Assembly: GCA_015069695.1 (NCBI GenBank)
Contig: JADCRZ010000002.1
Span: forward strand, 248,001 to 312,000
DNA from: Williamsia sp.
GTDB lineage: Bacteria; Bacteroidota; Bacteroidia; Chitinophagales; Chitinophagaceae
DNA: 64,000 bases
Direction: 5' to 3'
Position numbers and translations under genes: made by a program. The notes under the pieces are model-generated. The model was not told the DNA's origin and searched no databases. It was given only the letters and a program-made list of their open reading frames with translations. Shown here piece by piece: positions 35,501 to 43,302 of the stretch (within the stretch, counting starts at the first letter, position 1; every line of letters begins with the position of its first letter).

Positions 35501-35628
35501 GTCTGCGCCACCAGGGCTTGAACAGACAAAACCAACATGATACAAAGAAGATAAAAAAGTTTTCGAAAAGGAGGCTTGCTGGCGGGCATAGCAGGGATGG
35601 AAGGGAGAGGCGTACTCATTCTTGTCAT
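32515..35628 (-). CDS. SusC/RagA-family TonB-linked outer-membrane receptor (2)
   Basis: 1037 residues. A somewhat long leader ends near VQALVAQ, followed by a carboxypeptidase-regulatory domain (VTGTVRNDAGEPMPGVSVVARG), a TonB box/plug (DVVVIGYGTARRKDFTGAVASV, IRGQRSISGSNTPLILLDGVIY, FDILKDAVSAAAYGSRSANGIIAITT) and a barrel ending in PTTYSIGGTLGF. It lacks an STN domain, so it does not signal through an ECF sigma/FecR pair. ATG at 35628 gives the full leader; MPASKPPFRKLFYLL about 14 residues later is possible. It is the first gene of Locus A and lies back to back with Locus B across 588 bases. Confidence 0.95.
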   Translation of the reverse strand: MTRMSTPLPSIPAMPASKPPFRKLFYLLCIMLVLSVQALVAQTRTVTGTVRNDAGEPMPGVSVVARGSSQGASSGTDGTFSLPVSANTRVLQFTYVNYTTQEVALGNNLVLNITMHRDSTALSDVVVIGYGTARRKDFTGAVASVKLENSPLSVLPNQNPLEALKGNVSGLNVGAVNSAGGEPSIQIRGQRSISGSNTPLILLDGVIYLGALSDISPNDIASFDILKDAVSAAAYGSRSANGIIAITTKRGKSGKPVITLRSNTGFQTWQNQPVMMKGTEWLSVVNARNRYTPGSTNWLQAGELANLNAGKETVWLDQVTQTGIQQDYQAAVSGGAQGVNYYLSSSYNENKGIVVGDWFRRVSVFGKLNTKVTSWLELGVDANYSNLDYSGIAANVGAAQLMSPYGVMYRDSLGHLEKYPYTQSLANPLWGVNDGTIKNVDVTNNFRLNAYGVVKIPWIKGLSYRVNLLSNSDKRQAGGFTYENWYIKEGAGIAGRYDPASVQSLLSNANGNLLNSTINTYVFDNIVTYDNRFGKHAITATLVATRDHLKADTVNATGSNFAANGNTALGIYGLSKATVQKVILNNSERANIGYLARLNYSFNDKYYLTGSIRRDGASVFGEDKIWANFAAIGGAWNISAEEFLKNIKPLNNFKLKFSWGQNGNQGLGPYATLSQVQNGAAGNSRYEFSNAQGTISYGLVQTTLGNPTLGWEKTTAINLGFESAWLTNRLFVDLDLYSSKTTDQIFVRTIPVMTGFSTQLASLGEVGNKGIELTIRTVNIKKRDLNWTSSLIFWKNENKLIHLYREDKNGDGREDDDIANNFFIGKSLGAIYGFKQNGIVQTTDTSYTALTGAAPGAPKYVDLNGDKKIDASDRTILGYNKDNFRLNLSNTVRYKNLELYVMVSGIFGGNNYYLQSNTAAYMTSGTGRFNDNTISKPYWTPENKSNVYPSAYFSGDSRFQGLQSRGFVRVQDISLAYNVDAKWMKAVQLNSFKLFLGIKNLARFTNWVGGDPETGTTVQANTFPVPTTYSIGGTLGF

Positions 35629-36216
35629 ACAGCAATTATTATAAAAATGGATAGAACAAAAGAATTCAGGCAGCAGTCTTGGCAGCTTCCGGTTAAGGAC
35701 AATGGTTTGGGTGAAAATGATGCGTGACAGAGTCCTATTTTCCTTACTTTTATTCAGTCAACTATCCCTTGAACAGAAAGAGCCTGCCGGATTGGTTATT
35801 GTGCCAAGAACCACCACTTCTTTCTGCCTCATAAAGAGAAAAGACCGGTCATGCTGTATAAGGCGATCAAAATATTTTTTTAGCCGTGTAGGGATAACAG
35901 ATTGTCTGATCGTATCATTCATAACCAAATGAAAGGAAACAGACCACTTGACCAACTGCTGTTGCTCTACCACGCAAGCATTAGATGCACGAAGAAGGAT
36001 ATAGCCAACCTGTATTTTATCGGTACCTGCGGTGAAACAGATTCTTTGGAAAAGTTCTTAAGCAGATAACAGGAATCAACAATTTAAAATGAACCAAGCA
36101 AAATGACCAGTTTGTTATAGCCAGATAAGCCGGGTAAGACAGCGATTGCACATTCATCTGGCAGCGAGGATAGACTTGTAAGACTATTCTTTTTCATTTA
36201 TAAAACGGTATGTCGT
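35629..36216. other. Divergent intergenic region between two SusC loci
   Basis: 588 bases that must hold promoters for both Locus A (minus) and Locus B (plus). I could not place a convincing TTG / TAnnTTTG-type promoter pair. The stretch 35758-36057 reads as an open minus-strand frame without a good start and may be a decayed gene. Confidence 0.6.
35758..36057 (-). pseudogene. Possible remnant of a LytTR-type DNA-binding domain
   Basis: The frame is open for about 99 codons between stop codons, with no ATG near its beginning. The translation contains KIQVGYILLRASNACVVE, then VIPTRLKKYFDRLIQHDRSF and FMRQKEVVVLG, an order and spacing that recalls the LytTR fold (strand with polar ligand side chains, then an LxxLxxxF..RxH/DRSF helix and a terminal strand). 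A transcriptional regulator between two divergent SusC genes would make sense. The match is weak and could be chance; a genuine LytTR protein is longer. Confidence 0.25.
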
Positions 36217-39200
36217 ATGAAACATCGTGGACGAATGTCCGGGACGCTTTCTTCGGTCCTGGTGTTCCTTCTATCTGCCTGTCAGGTTTACCATGCAGCT
36301 GCGCAGCAGCCCGCCCCTATCGTAAGGGGTGTGGTGCAAAACACAAACAACGAGCCGCTTCCCGGCGTATCGGTTGTAATCAGAAACACAAAGACAAATT
36401 TTTCCACCGGCACCGCGACCGACAGCAGCGGCATCTTCCATTTTGCCGGCATCCAGGCCGGCGGGCCCTACAGCTTCAGCTTTTCCATGGTCGGTTTTGA
36501 AAACCAAACCCTGTCGGGGTACAACCTCAAGACCGGTGCTACCCTGTCGCTGGGCATCAAACTGGTGCAGCTGGGCACCTCACTTGACCAGGTGGTGGTA
36601 GTTGGATACGGAGCCCTCAAACGAAAAGACCTGACCGGCTCGGTAGGCTCGCTGCCTGCCAGGGAAATAAAAGACCTGGCCGTGCCCCGCGTAGAGCAGG
36701 CGCTTTCAGGCAGGGTGGCAGGCGTACAGGTAAAGTTCGCCGATGGTACGCCGGGCGGTGCGCCCCAGATCCGGGTCAGGGGCATCGGCAGTATTTCAGC
36801 AGGCGTAGATCCGCTGTACGTGGTAGATGGTTTTCCGACAGACAACATTCAAACCATCAACCCCAACGACATTGAAAGCCTCGACATCCTGAAAGATGCA
36901 TCGGCCACGGCCATCTACGGATCGCGCGGCTCCAACGGCGTGATCATTATCAATACCAAGCGCGGCACCACCGGCACGACCAAGATCAATTTTGATACCT
37001 ACTACGGTGTGCAGCAGGTGACGCGGCAGCCTGAATTTTTTAATGCCCGTCAACAGGCAGACTATTATTACAATTCTATCCGCAACAGGAACATGGACCT
37101 GGGCAACAGCGTTTCAGGCGATCCTGCCACCTGGGCCATCCGCGTTCCGCAGACTGTGCTGGATGTGATATCCGGAAAAAATACCAACGATGTGAGTGCG
37201 TTGGATGCGGTGCTCAGAACAGCCCCGCAACAGAGCTACAACCTTTCTTTCAGCGGGGGCACGCCGGCCGTAAGATATGCCGTGAGTGGTGAATACCTGA
37301 ACCAGGACGGTATTATCCTGAACAGCAATTTCAAACGGTATTCCATCCGCGCCAACCTGGATGCACAGATCACCAGCAAGCTGTCGGTCAGGCTGAACTT
37401 AAATCCTTCCTTCACCAAAAACAAAAATGTGATTGCATCAGGCGGCGGCGCCGGTGCTTCCAACAGCATCATCGGTTCTGCCACGTCTGCCCAGCCTTAC
37501 TATCCCCTGTACAATCCGGATGGCAGCTACTTCATTTACCAGTCGATCGATGCTTCTACAGACCTGTATAACCCGCTTGCCCTGGCGCTGGAGAAAAAAG
37601 ATATTTCTACCCGGGCGCGCATCCTCACAAATGCCAGTTTAGAGTACAAGTTCACAAACGCGCTGCGGTTCAATGTCCTGTTTGGCGCTACGCTGAACAA
37701 TGCCAAATCATCCAGCTTTATGCCCCAGCTGCCGGTATTTTTAAATGCCGCTGCAACAGGTACAGATGCTGCTTTTTCGGGGTACGACTGGCTGGCAGAA
37801 TATACCCTTCATTACAACAAAACCTTTGGCAAGCACGGCATTGCGGCCCTGGCAGGGTACACGGCCCAGGAAGATGTGAACGAGCAAAATTCCATCAGCA
37901 GCAACAACTATCCCAACAACCTGATTCCTTACCTGAGTGCAGTGAGCGGCATTATTACCACGGGCACGGCTACAAAAGATGAATGGTCCATCGTTTCGCA
38001 GCTGGCAAGGATCAACTACAATTATGATGGTAAATACCTGGTTACGGCGTCTATCCGCCGCGATGGTTCCTCCCGGTTTGGCTCCAACAACAAGTATGGT
38101 GTGTTTCCATCGGCAGCCCTGGCCTGGCGGGTATCGGATGAAAGCTTTCTGCAGGGGGTGCGTATGGTGAGCGAGCTCAAGCTGCGCGCCAGCTACGGAA
38201 AAACAGGTAACAACAACATCGGTAACTATGCGCCGATCTCTACGGTCAACTATGTAAAATACACCACGGGCGGTGCGGCCATCGGCGGTTTTGTTCCGGC
38301 CGTAATTCCCAATCCTGACCTGACCTGGGAAACACAGCAACAGTTTAACGGAGGAATTGACCTGGGCTTGTTTGGCGGGCGGTTAGCCATCACCGTTGAC
38401 CATTTTGTATCCAGGAACAAAGACCTGCTGCTCAATGTAAACATTCCTACTTCAACCGGTTTTAGCACAGCACTCAAAAACATCGGTGAAGTAAAAAACA
38501 ACGGTTGGGAGTTTGTGGTAAGTTCTACCAATATCAGCACAAAGAATTTCCGCTGGACAACCGACTTTAATATCTCTACTTACAAAAACAAAGTGGTGCG
38601 GCTGGGCCCGTCGGGGGATGATATTATTGTGGGCAACAACATCACCCGGGTGGGAGAGCCCATCGGTATGTTTTACGGATATATCACAGACGGTATCTTT
38701 AAAAACGCTGCCGAGCTGGCTGCGGGTCCCATCTACAACAAAGGTCTCTCAGACGAAACCAAGGCGGGCGATATCCGGTTCAAAGATGTAAGCGGTCCCA
38801 ATGGCAAGCCGGACGGCATCATCACCAATGCCGATCTCGCCATCATGGGCAGTCCTTACCCTGATTTTTATTATGGCATGACCAACCGCGTTTCTTACAA
38901 AAGCATCAGCCTGAGCTTTAACATAGCCGGCTCGCACGGCGCACAGATCTACAACAATGGCATGATGATCTACCGCCTGATCCGCTCGCGCAGCCGGACC
39001 CTTACCACCGAGCTCAACTACTGGAAATCGGAAGCTGACCCCGGTGACGGAAAAACGGTGCGGCCTGATGATGTGCCCAGAGGCGGGCTCCGGCTGCCCA
39101 GCACACGCTATATCGACAACGGGTCTTACCTGCGCGTGAACAACATCACCCTGGGTTATGCGATGCCGGAGCCCATCACCCGTTTATTCAAGCTCAACGG

Positions 39201-39363
39201 ACTGCGGATCTATGTGAGCGCTAACAACGCTTTCATCCTTACAAAAAATCTTTCTTTCAACCCGGATGTGAGCAACAGCGGCAACGCGCTTACACCTGGT
39301 ATCGACAACAACAATTATCCCCTCCCCAGAAATGTTGTGGTGGGCCTTAACCTCTCACTCTGA
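36217..39363 (+). CDS. SusC/RagA-family TonB-linked outer-membrane receptor (3)
   Basis: 1048 residues. After a signal peptide ending near HAAAQ, a carboxypeptidase-regulatory domain (IVRGVVQNTNNEPLPGVSVVI), a TonB box/plug (LDQVVVVGYGALKRKDLTGSVGSL, VRGIGSISAGVDPLYVVDG, IESLDILKDASATAIYGSRGSNG) and a barrel ending in PRNVVVGLNLSL. No STN domain. First gene of Locus B, 20 bases before its SusD partner. Given the following glycoside hydrolases and glycerate-type metabolism, it probably imports an oligosaccharide or glycoside that carries or yields a small hydroxyacid; the ligand itself is inferred. Confidence 0.95.
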   Translation: MKHRGRMSGTLSSVLVFLLSACQVYHAAAQQPAPIVRGVVQNTNNEPLPGVSVVIRNTKTNFSTGTATDSSGIFHFAGIQAGGPYSFSFSMVGFENQTLSGYNLKTGATLSLGIKLVQLGTSLDQVVVVGYGALKRKDLTGSVGSLPAREIKDLAVPRVEQALSGRVAGVQVKFADGTPGGAPQIRVRGIGSISAGVDPLYVVDGFPTDNIQTINPNDIESLDILKDASATAIYGSRGSNGVIIINTKRGTTGTTKINFDTYYGVQQVTRQPEFFNARQQADYYYNSIRNRNMDLGNSVSGDPATWAIRVPQTVLDVISGKNTNDVSALDAVLRTAPQQSYNLSFSGGTPAVRYAVSGEYLNQDGIILNSNFKRYSIRANLDAQITSKLSVRLNLNPSFTKNKNVIASGGGAGASNSIIGSATSAQPYYPLYNPDGSYFIYQSIDASTDLYNPLALALEKKDISTRARILTNASLEYKFTNALRFNVLFGATLNNAKSSSFMPQLPVFLNAAATGTDAAFSGYDWLAEYTLHYNKTFGKHGIAALAGYTAQEDVNEQNSISSNNYPNNLIPYLSAVSGIITTGTATKDEWSIVSQLARINYNYDGKYLVTASIRRDGSSRFGSNNKYGVFPSAALAWRVSDESFLQGVRMVSELKLRASYGKTGNNNIGNYAPISTVNYVKYTTGGAAIGGFVPAVIPNPDLTWETQQQFNGGIDLGLFGGRLAITVDHFVSRNKDLLLNVNIPTSTGFSTALKNIGEVKNNGWEFVVSSTNISTKNFRWTTDFNISTYKNKVVRLGPSGDDIIVGNNITRVGEPIGMFYGYITDGIFKNAAELAAGPIYNKGLSDETKAGDIRFKDVSGPNGKPDGIITNADLAIMGSPYPDFYYGMTNRVSYKSISLSFNIAGSHGAQIYNNGMMIYRLIRSRSRTLTTELNYWKSEADPGDGKTVRPDDVPRGGLRLPSTRYIDNGSYLRVNNITLGYAMPEPITRLFKLNGLRIYVSANNAFILTKNLSFNPDVSNSGNALTPGIDNNNYPLPRNVVVGLNLSL

Positions 39364-39383
39364 TATAAAACCAGCTTAGTCAT

Positions 39384-40841
39384 ATGAAAAAAAACATTTC
39401 TATTTTGCTGCTGGCTGCCGGATGGCTGCTCTCCTCCTGCAGTAAAAGCTTTATCGAGCGCCCGCCGGCTTCTTCCGCCACCGTGGATGTACTGTATAAA
39501 ACAGACAAAGATTTTCAGGACGCCATCATCGGCACTTACCAGGCCCTGCGCAATCAATACAATGTCATGTACCAGTTTGGCGACCTGCGCGGCGATGATG
39601 CTTTTATCCAGGTCTCTAACCAGCCCAGCCTGACAGGTGTCGATCTTTTTTCTATCAACAGCAGCGATGCGCTCCTGAACAGCACCTGGGCCAATTATTA
39701 TATCGTGATCAACCTGGCCAACAACATCATTGCCAAGGTTGCTGATGCAGATGCAAATGTGGTAAAGAACAAGGACCGTTACCTGGGTGAAGCAAAATTC
39801 CTCCGTGCCATTGCCTACTTCGACCTGGTAAGAATTTTCGGCGATGTGCAGATGATCACCAAGCCACCGACCTCTGAAGAAGCAAGTGCGGCACCCCGCA
39901 CGCCCGTAGCTGCCATCTACAGTGAGATCATCATCAAAGACCTGCTGGAGGCCGGTGCCAAGCTTGCACAAACCTACACGGGCACCGAAGTGGGGCGGGC
40001 CACCAAAGGCGCAGCCAAAGCCATGCTGGGAAAGGTATACCTGACTATAAAAGATTACACAAAAGCAGAAGCCGTACTGGCCGAGCTAACCGCATCGCCC
40101 TATACCTATGCGCTGCTGCCCAACTTCAACGACTTATTCGATTATTCAAAGAATGAACACCACAGCGAATACATTTTCGATATTGAATATGAAGAAGGGC
40201 TGGGCGGATTGGGCAGTCCGTGGACCAATGCATTTATGCCCAATGTAACAAACCTGCTCAACTACTATGGCATCAAGGGCGGATTCGGTGAGTCAATGTC
40301 GCCCACCAGGCAATTCTCTGATCAATGGCGCGCAGGCGATAAACGAAAAGACATCAGTGTGCAATGCTGCGGTTCGTGGAAGAATCCAACTACCGGAGCT
40401 GTAACCGTGTTTAACTCCACCACCGCGCAATCGTTCACCATGAAATACATCACGCCGGTTGCCACGCAAAACGACAGCAAGGCCAACTGGAAGGTGGTAC
40501 GCTATGCGGATGTGCTGCTGATGTACGCAGAAGCCCTGAACGAAAACGGCAAAACCACGACCGCGCTCACGCCCTTGAACCAGGTGCGTACAAGGGCCGG
40601 TTTAACCACCCTGTCAGGGCTCTCGCAAACCAATGCCCGCGACAGCATCCTGCAGGAGCGCCGTTTTGAGCTATGCTTCGAAGGCCACCGCTGGTTCGAT
40701 CTGGTTCGCACCGGCCGGGCCCTCGCCGCCTGCGCCCCCTTCGGCATGAAGGACTACATGACCGTATTCCCCGTGCCGCTGTCACAAGTAAGAGTTATCA
40801 ATAACAACACCGTGTTCCCGCAGAATACGGGGTATAATTAA
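39384..40841 (+). CDS. SusD/RagB-family surface glycan-binding lipoprotein (3)
   Basis: 485 residues with lipobox LLSSC (C19). The first helices include KDFQDAIIGTYQALRNQYN, the middle AKFLRAIAYFDLVRIFGDVQ, and the C-terminus RYADVLLMYAEALNENG plus QERRFELCFEGHRWFDLVRTG, all SusD signatures. A CCGSWKNP segment holds two adjacent cysteines near residue 330. It forms the lid of the upstream SusC. The stop codon lies three bases before the start of a long palindromic element, which separates the SusC/D pair from the downstream hydrolase and transport genes. Confidence 0.95.
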   Translation: MKKNISILLLAAGWLLSSCSKSFIERPPASSATVDVLYKTDKDFQDAIIGTYQALRNQYNVMYQFGDLRGDDAFIQVSNQPSLTGVDLFSINSSDALLNSTWANYYIVINLANNIIAKVADADANVVKNKDRYLGEAKFLRAIAYFDLVRIFGDVQMITKPPTSEEASAAPRTPVAAIYSEIIIKDLLEAGAKLAQTYTGTEVGRATKGAAKAMLGKVYLTIKDYTKAEAVLAELTASPYTYALLPNFNDLFDYSKNEHHSEYIFDIEYEEGLGGLGSPWTNAFMPNVTNLLNYYGIKGGFGESMSPTRQFSDQWRAGDKRKDISVQCCGSWKNPTTGAVTVFNSTTAQSFTMKYITPVATQNDSKANWKVVRYADVLLMYAEALNENGKTTTALTPLNQVRTRAGLTTLSGLSQTNARDSILQERRFELCFEGHRWFDLVRTGRALAACAPFGMKDYMTVFPVPLSQVRVINNNTVFPQNTGYN

Positions 40842-40844
40842 ATA

Positions 40845-41069
40845 TGTCTGAACCATGATTGTCTTGAACCAGGATTACACGGATTAAAGGCTTACCAGGA
40901 TTGCAGCTTGAGAGTGAATTATCTTGAAGTTGATCGAAACGTATGTTGAAGGATCAATCTTTATGTATGAGTATCAATTATTGTTCAGATGATCCACTAT
41001 CGAACACTAATCCTGTAATCCTTTAATCCGTGTAATCCTGGTTCAAGACAAAAAATCAAGGTTCAGACA
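40845..41069. repeat. Nested palindromic element, copy 1
   Basis: Outer arms 40845-40860 and 41054-41069 (tip TGTCTGAACC) pair with one mismatch. Inner arms 40861-40890 and 41020-41049 (tip GTCTTGAACC) are perfect reverse complements over 30 bases, with partial pairing a further dozen bases inward. About 120 bases of less structured sequence lie in the middle. It occupies nearly the whole gap between SusD and the first Locus B hydrolase. Confidence 0.9.
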
Positions 41070-41082
41070 AAAAATCAACTCT

Positions 41083-43251
41083 ATGCACAGAAGACAATTC
41101 ATAAAAAACACGGGCTTCGTCAGCGGCGGGCTCGCACTTACCGGAACTGCCGTGCTGGCGGAAACAGCGCGCTTGGCGGCCGATGATGCGCCCTGGTTTG
41201 GCAAGGCTATGCGGTGGGCACAGCTGGCTTTTGTGGAAACAGACCCCGGCAGCTACGATCCTGATTTCTGGCTGGATTATTTTAAGAAAATCCATGCCGA
41301 CGGGGCTCTGCTGAGCGCCGGTGGTATCGTGGCATTTTACCCGACCGATATTCCGCTCCACCACCGCAGCGACAAGCTGGGCAATCTCAATCCGCTGAAA
41401 TACCTGGTAGACGGGTGCCGGAAAATGAACATGTCTATCTGCCTGCGCACTGACCCGCATGCGGCGCGGCAGAATGTGTATGATGCGCACCCGGACTGGA
41501 TTTCCGTAACTGCAGATGGCGCCAAGCGCCGCCACTGGGCCAATCCTGAACTATGGGTGACCTGTGCTTACGGCCCTTATAATTTTGACTTTATGACCAG
41601 TGTGAACCGGGAGATCATGGATCGCTTTTCTCCGGATGGCATTTTCTCGAATCGCTGGAGCGGTCATGGCGTGTGCTACTGCGAACATTGCATAAAGAAT
41701 TTTAAAACGTACTCAGGCCTTGATCTGCCAAAGGATACCGACCGGCTCAATCCAACCTATATCAAATGGACCGACTGGCGCATGGAAAGGCTCAAGGAGC
41801 TGTGGTTTTTGTGGGACGGTGAAATCCGCAAGCAGCGGGCCGCTTCCCGCTTTATCCCCAACGGCTTTCCCGACAAGGTGCTGACCGGACAAAAATCTGA
41901 TTTCTTTTTTGCCGACCAGCAGGCCAGAAGCGGGCCCATTCCGCCCTGGGCCAATGCACGGGGTGCAAAGGAAACACGCGCTACGCTGGGCATGAAGCCG
42001 CAGGTCGGCATTTTCAGCGTAGGCATCGAAGATGAGAACCGGTGGAAAGATTCCGTACAGGAAGAAGCAGAGATACGGATATGGGTAGCCGAAGGCGTTG
42101 CCAACGGCTTGCTTCCCTGCTTTGTAAAATTCGGCGCCGTGTTATATGACAAGCGCTGGGTCGATACCGTAAGCGGGATCTACCAGCGCTACTACAAGGC
42201 CGAAAAATACCTGCGCAATACAGCCAATTTAGCCCGCATCGGCATGGTATACTCTGAACAAACCGATCGCAAGTACGGCGGCAAGCCCTGGCAGGAGCGG
42301 GCGCGTGATCATTCCAGCGGTATGTATCATGCCCTGGTAGAAGCCCGCATGCCTTTTGAAATGGTGAACGACCGCCTGCTGGATGCCACCAGCCTTCAGC
42401 CATATAAGCTGTTGGTATTGCCCAATATCGCGGCGCTGTCTGACCAGCAATGCAACCAGCTCCGCAGCTTTGTGGACGGCGGCGGCAGCCTGCTCGCCAC
42501 ATTTGAAACATCGCTGTACAACGAAGAAGGGGTGCAGCGGGCCGATTTTGGCCTGGCAGATTTGTTTGGCGTTTCCTTCAACAAAAAGATAGCCGGCCCT
42601 ATGAAGAACAGCTATCTCAAACTAAAAGCCGATCCGGGTACCAAAGCATTTCACCCCGTGTTGAAAGGAATGGAAAACGCTTACCGCATCATCAATACCC
42701 TGTACCAGGTTGATGTGAAGCCGCAGGCCAATTTTCCCAGTCCCATCACGCTCATTCCTACTTACCCTGATCTGCCGATGGAAGACGTCTATCCTCGCGT
42801 GGCAGATACGGATACACGCGGCATTTATGTGCGCGAGGCAGGCAAGGGCCGGGTGGTGTATATACCCGGCGACCTGGACAGGTCTTTCTGGCAAATCATG
42901 AATGGGGACCATGGAAAGCTTTTGAGCAACGCCATCGGCTGGGCCCTGAACGAAGAGCCCCTGGTATCCGTAGAAGGACCTGGCGTGATTGACGTAACCG
43001 TATGGCAGCAAAAAGAATCCATGACGGTGCACCTGGTAAACCTCACCAACCCCATGATGATGAAAGGGCCTTTCCGCGAGCTGATACCCGTGCGTGCAAA
43101 ACTGCGCATACGGGTGCCCGGGAACAAAAAGGTAAAGGCAGCCAAATTACTGGCCGCCAACCAGCCCTTGCGTTTTGATATGGGCAAACAATCGTTGCTA
43201 TTCGATATTCCTGAAATAAGCGATCATGAGATCGTAGCGCTGGACTTTTAA
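41083..43251 (+). CDS. Putative glycoside hydrolase, GHL6-like, with beta-galactosidase-trimerisation-like domain (A)
   Basis: 722 residues beginning with a twin-arginine-like signal (HRRQFIKNTGF). The catalytic-like part shows YDPDFWLDYFKKIHADGALLSAGG, the DGIFSNRWSG strand with a cysteine pair typical of GHL6-type proteins (CYCEHC), and a late nucleophile-type domain. The middle to C-terminal region (LARIGMVYSEQTDRKYGG; LLVLPNIAALSDQQCNQLRSFVDGGGSLLATFE) resembles the beta-galactosidase trimerisation (class I glutamine-amidotransferase-like) domain seen in GH42-like enzymes. It would act on exported glycans in Locus B. Substrate unknown; no catalytic pair is proved. It is followed after 51 bases by the permease gene. 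Confidence 0.75.
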   Translation: MHRRQFIKNTGFVSGGLALTGTAVLAETARLAADDAPWFGKAMRWAQLAFVETDPGSYDPDFWLDYFKKIHADGALLSAGGIVAFYPTDIPLHHRSDKLGNLNPLKYLVDGCRKMNMSICLRTDPHAARQNVYDAHPDWISVTADGAKRRHWANPELWVTCAYGPYNFDFMTSVNREIMDRFSPDGIFSNRWSGHGVCYCEHCIKNFKTYSGLDLPKDTDRLNPTYIKWTDWRMERLKELWFLWDGEIRKQRAASRFIPNGFPDKVLTGQKSDFFFADQQARSGPIPPWANARGAKETRATLGMKPQVGIFSVGIEDENRWKDSVQEEAEIRIWVAEGVANGLLPCFVKFGAVLYDKRWVDTVSGIYQRYYKAEKYLRNTANLARIGMVYSEQTDRKYGGKPWQERARDHSSGMYHALVEARMPFEMVNDRLLDATSLQPYKLLVLPNIAALSDQQCNQLRSFVDGGGSLLATFETSLYNEEGVQRADFGLADLFGVSFNKKIAGPMKNSYLKLKADPGTKAFHPVLKGMENAYRIINTLYQVDVKPQANFPSPITLIPTYPDLPMEDVYPRVADTDTRGIYVREAGKGRVVYIPGDLDRSFWQIMNGDHGKLLSNAIGWALNEEPLVSVEGPGVIDVTVWQQKESMTVHLVNLTNPMMMKGPFRELIPVRAKLRIRVPGNKKVKAAKLLAANQPLRFDMGKQSLLFDIPEISDHEIVALDF

Positions 43252-43302
43252 CAACAGATAATTCACAATCGCCAACAGGCTGTAAAAGCAAAAAATGATA
43301 CT

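Noticed and set aside
40845-41069. CRISPR array or insertion sequence at the long repeat
   Set aside because: There are two nested inverted arms and no regular short direct repeats with spacers, no transposase frame and no target duplication.
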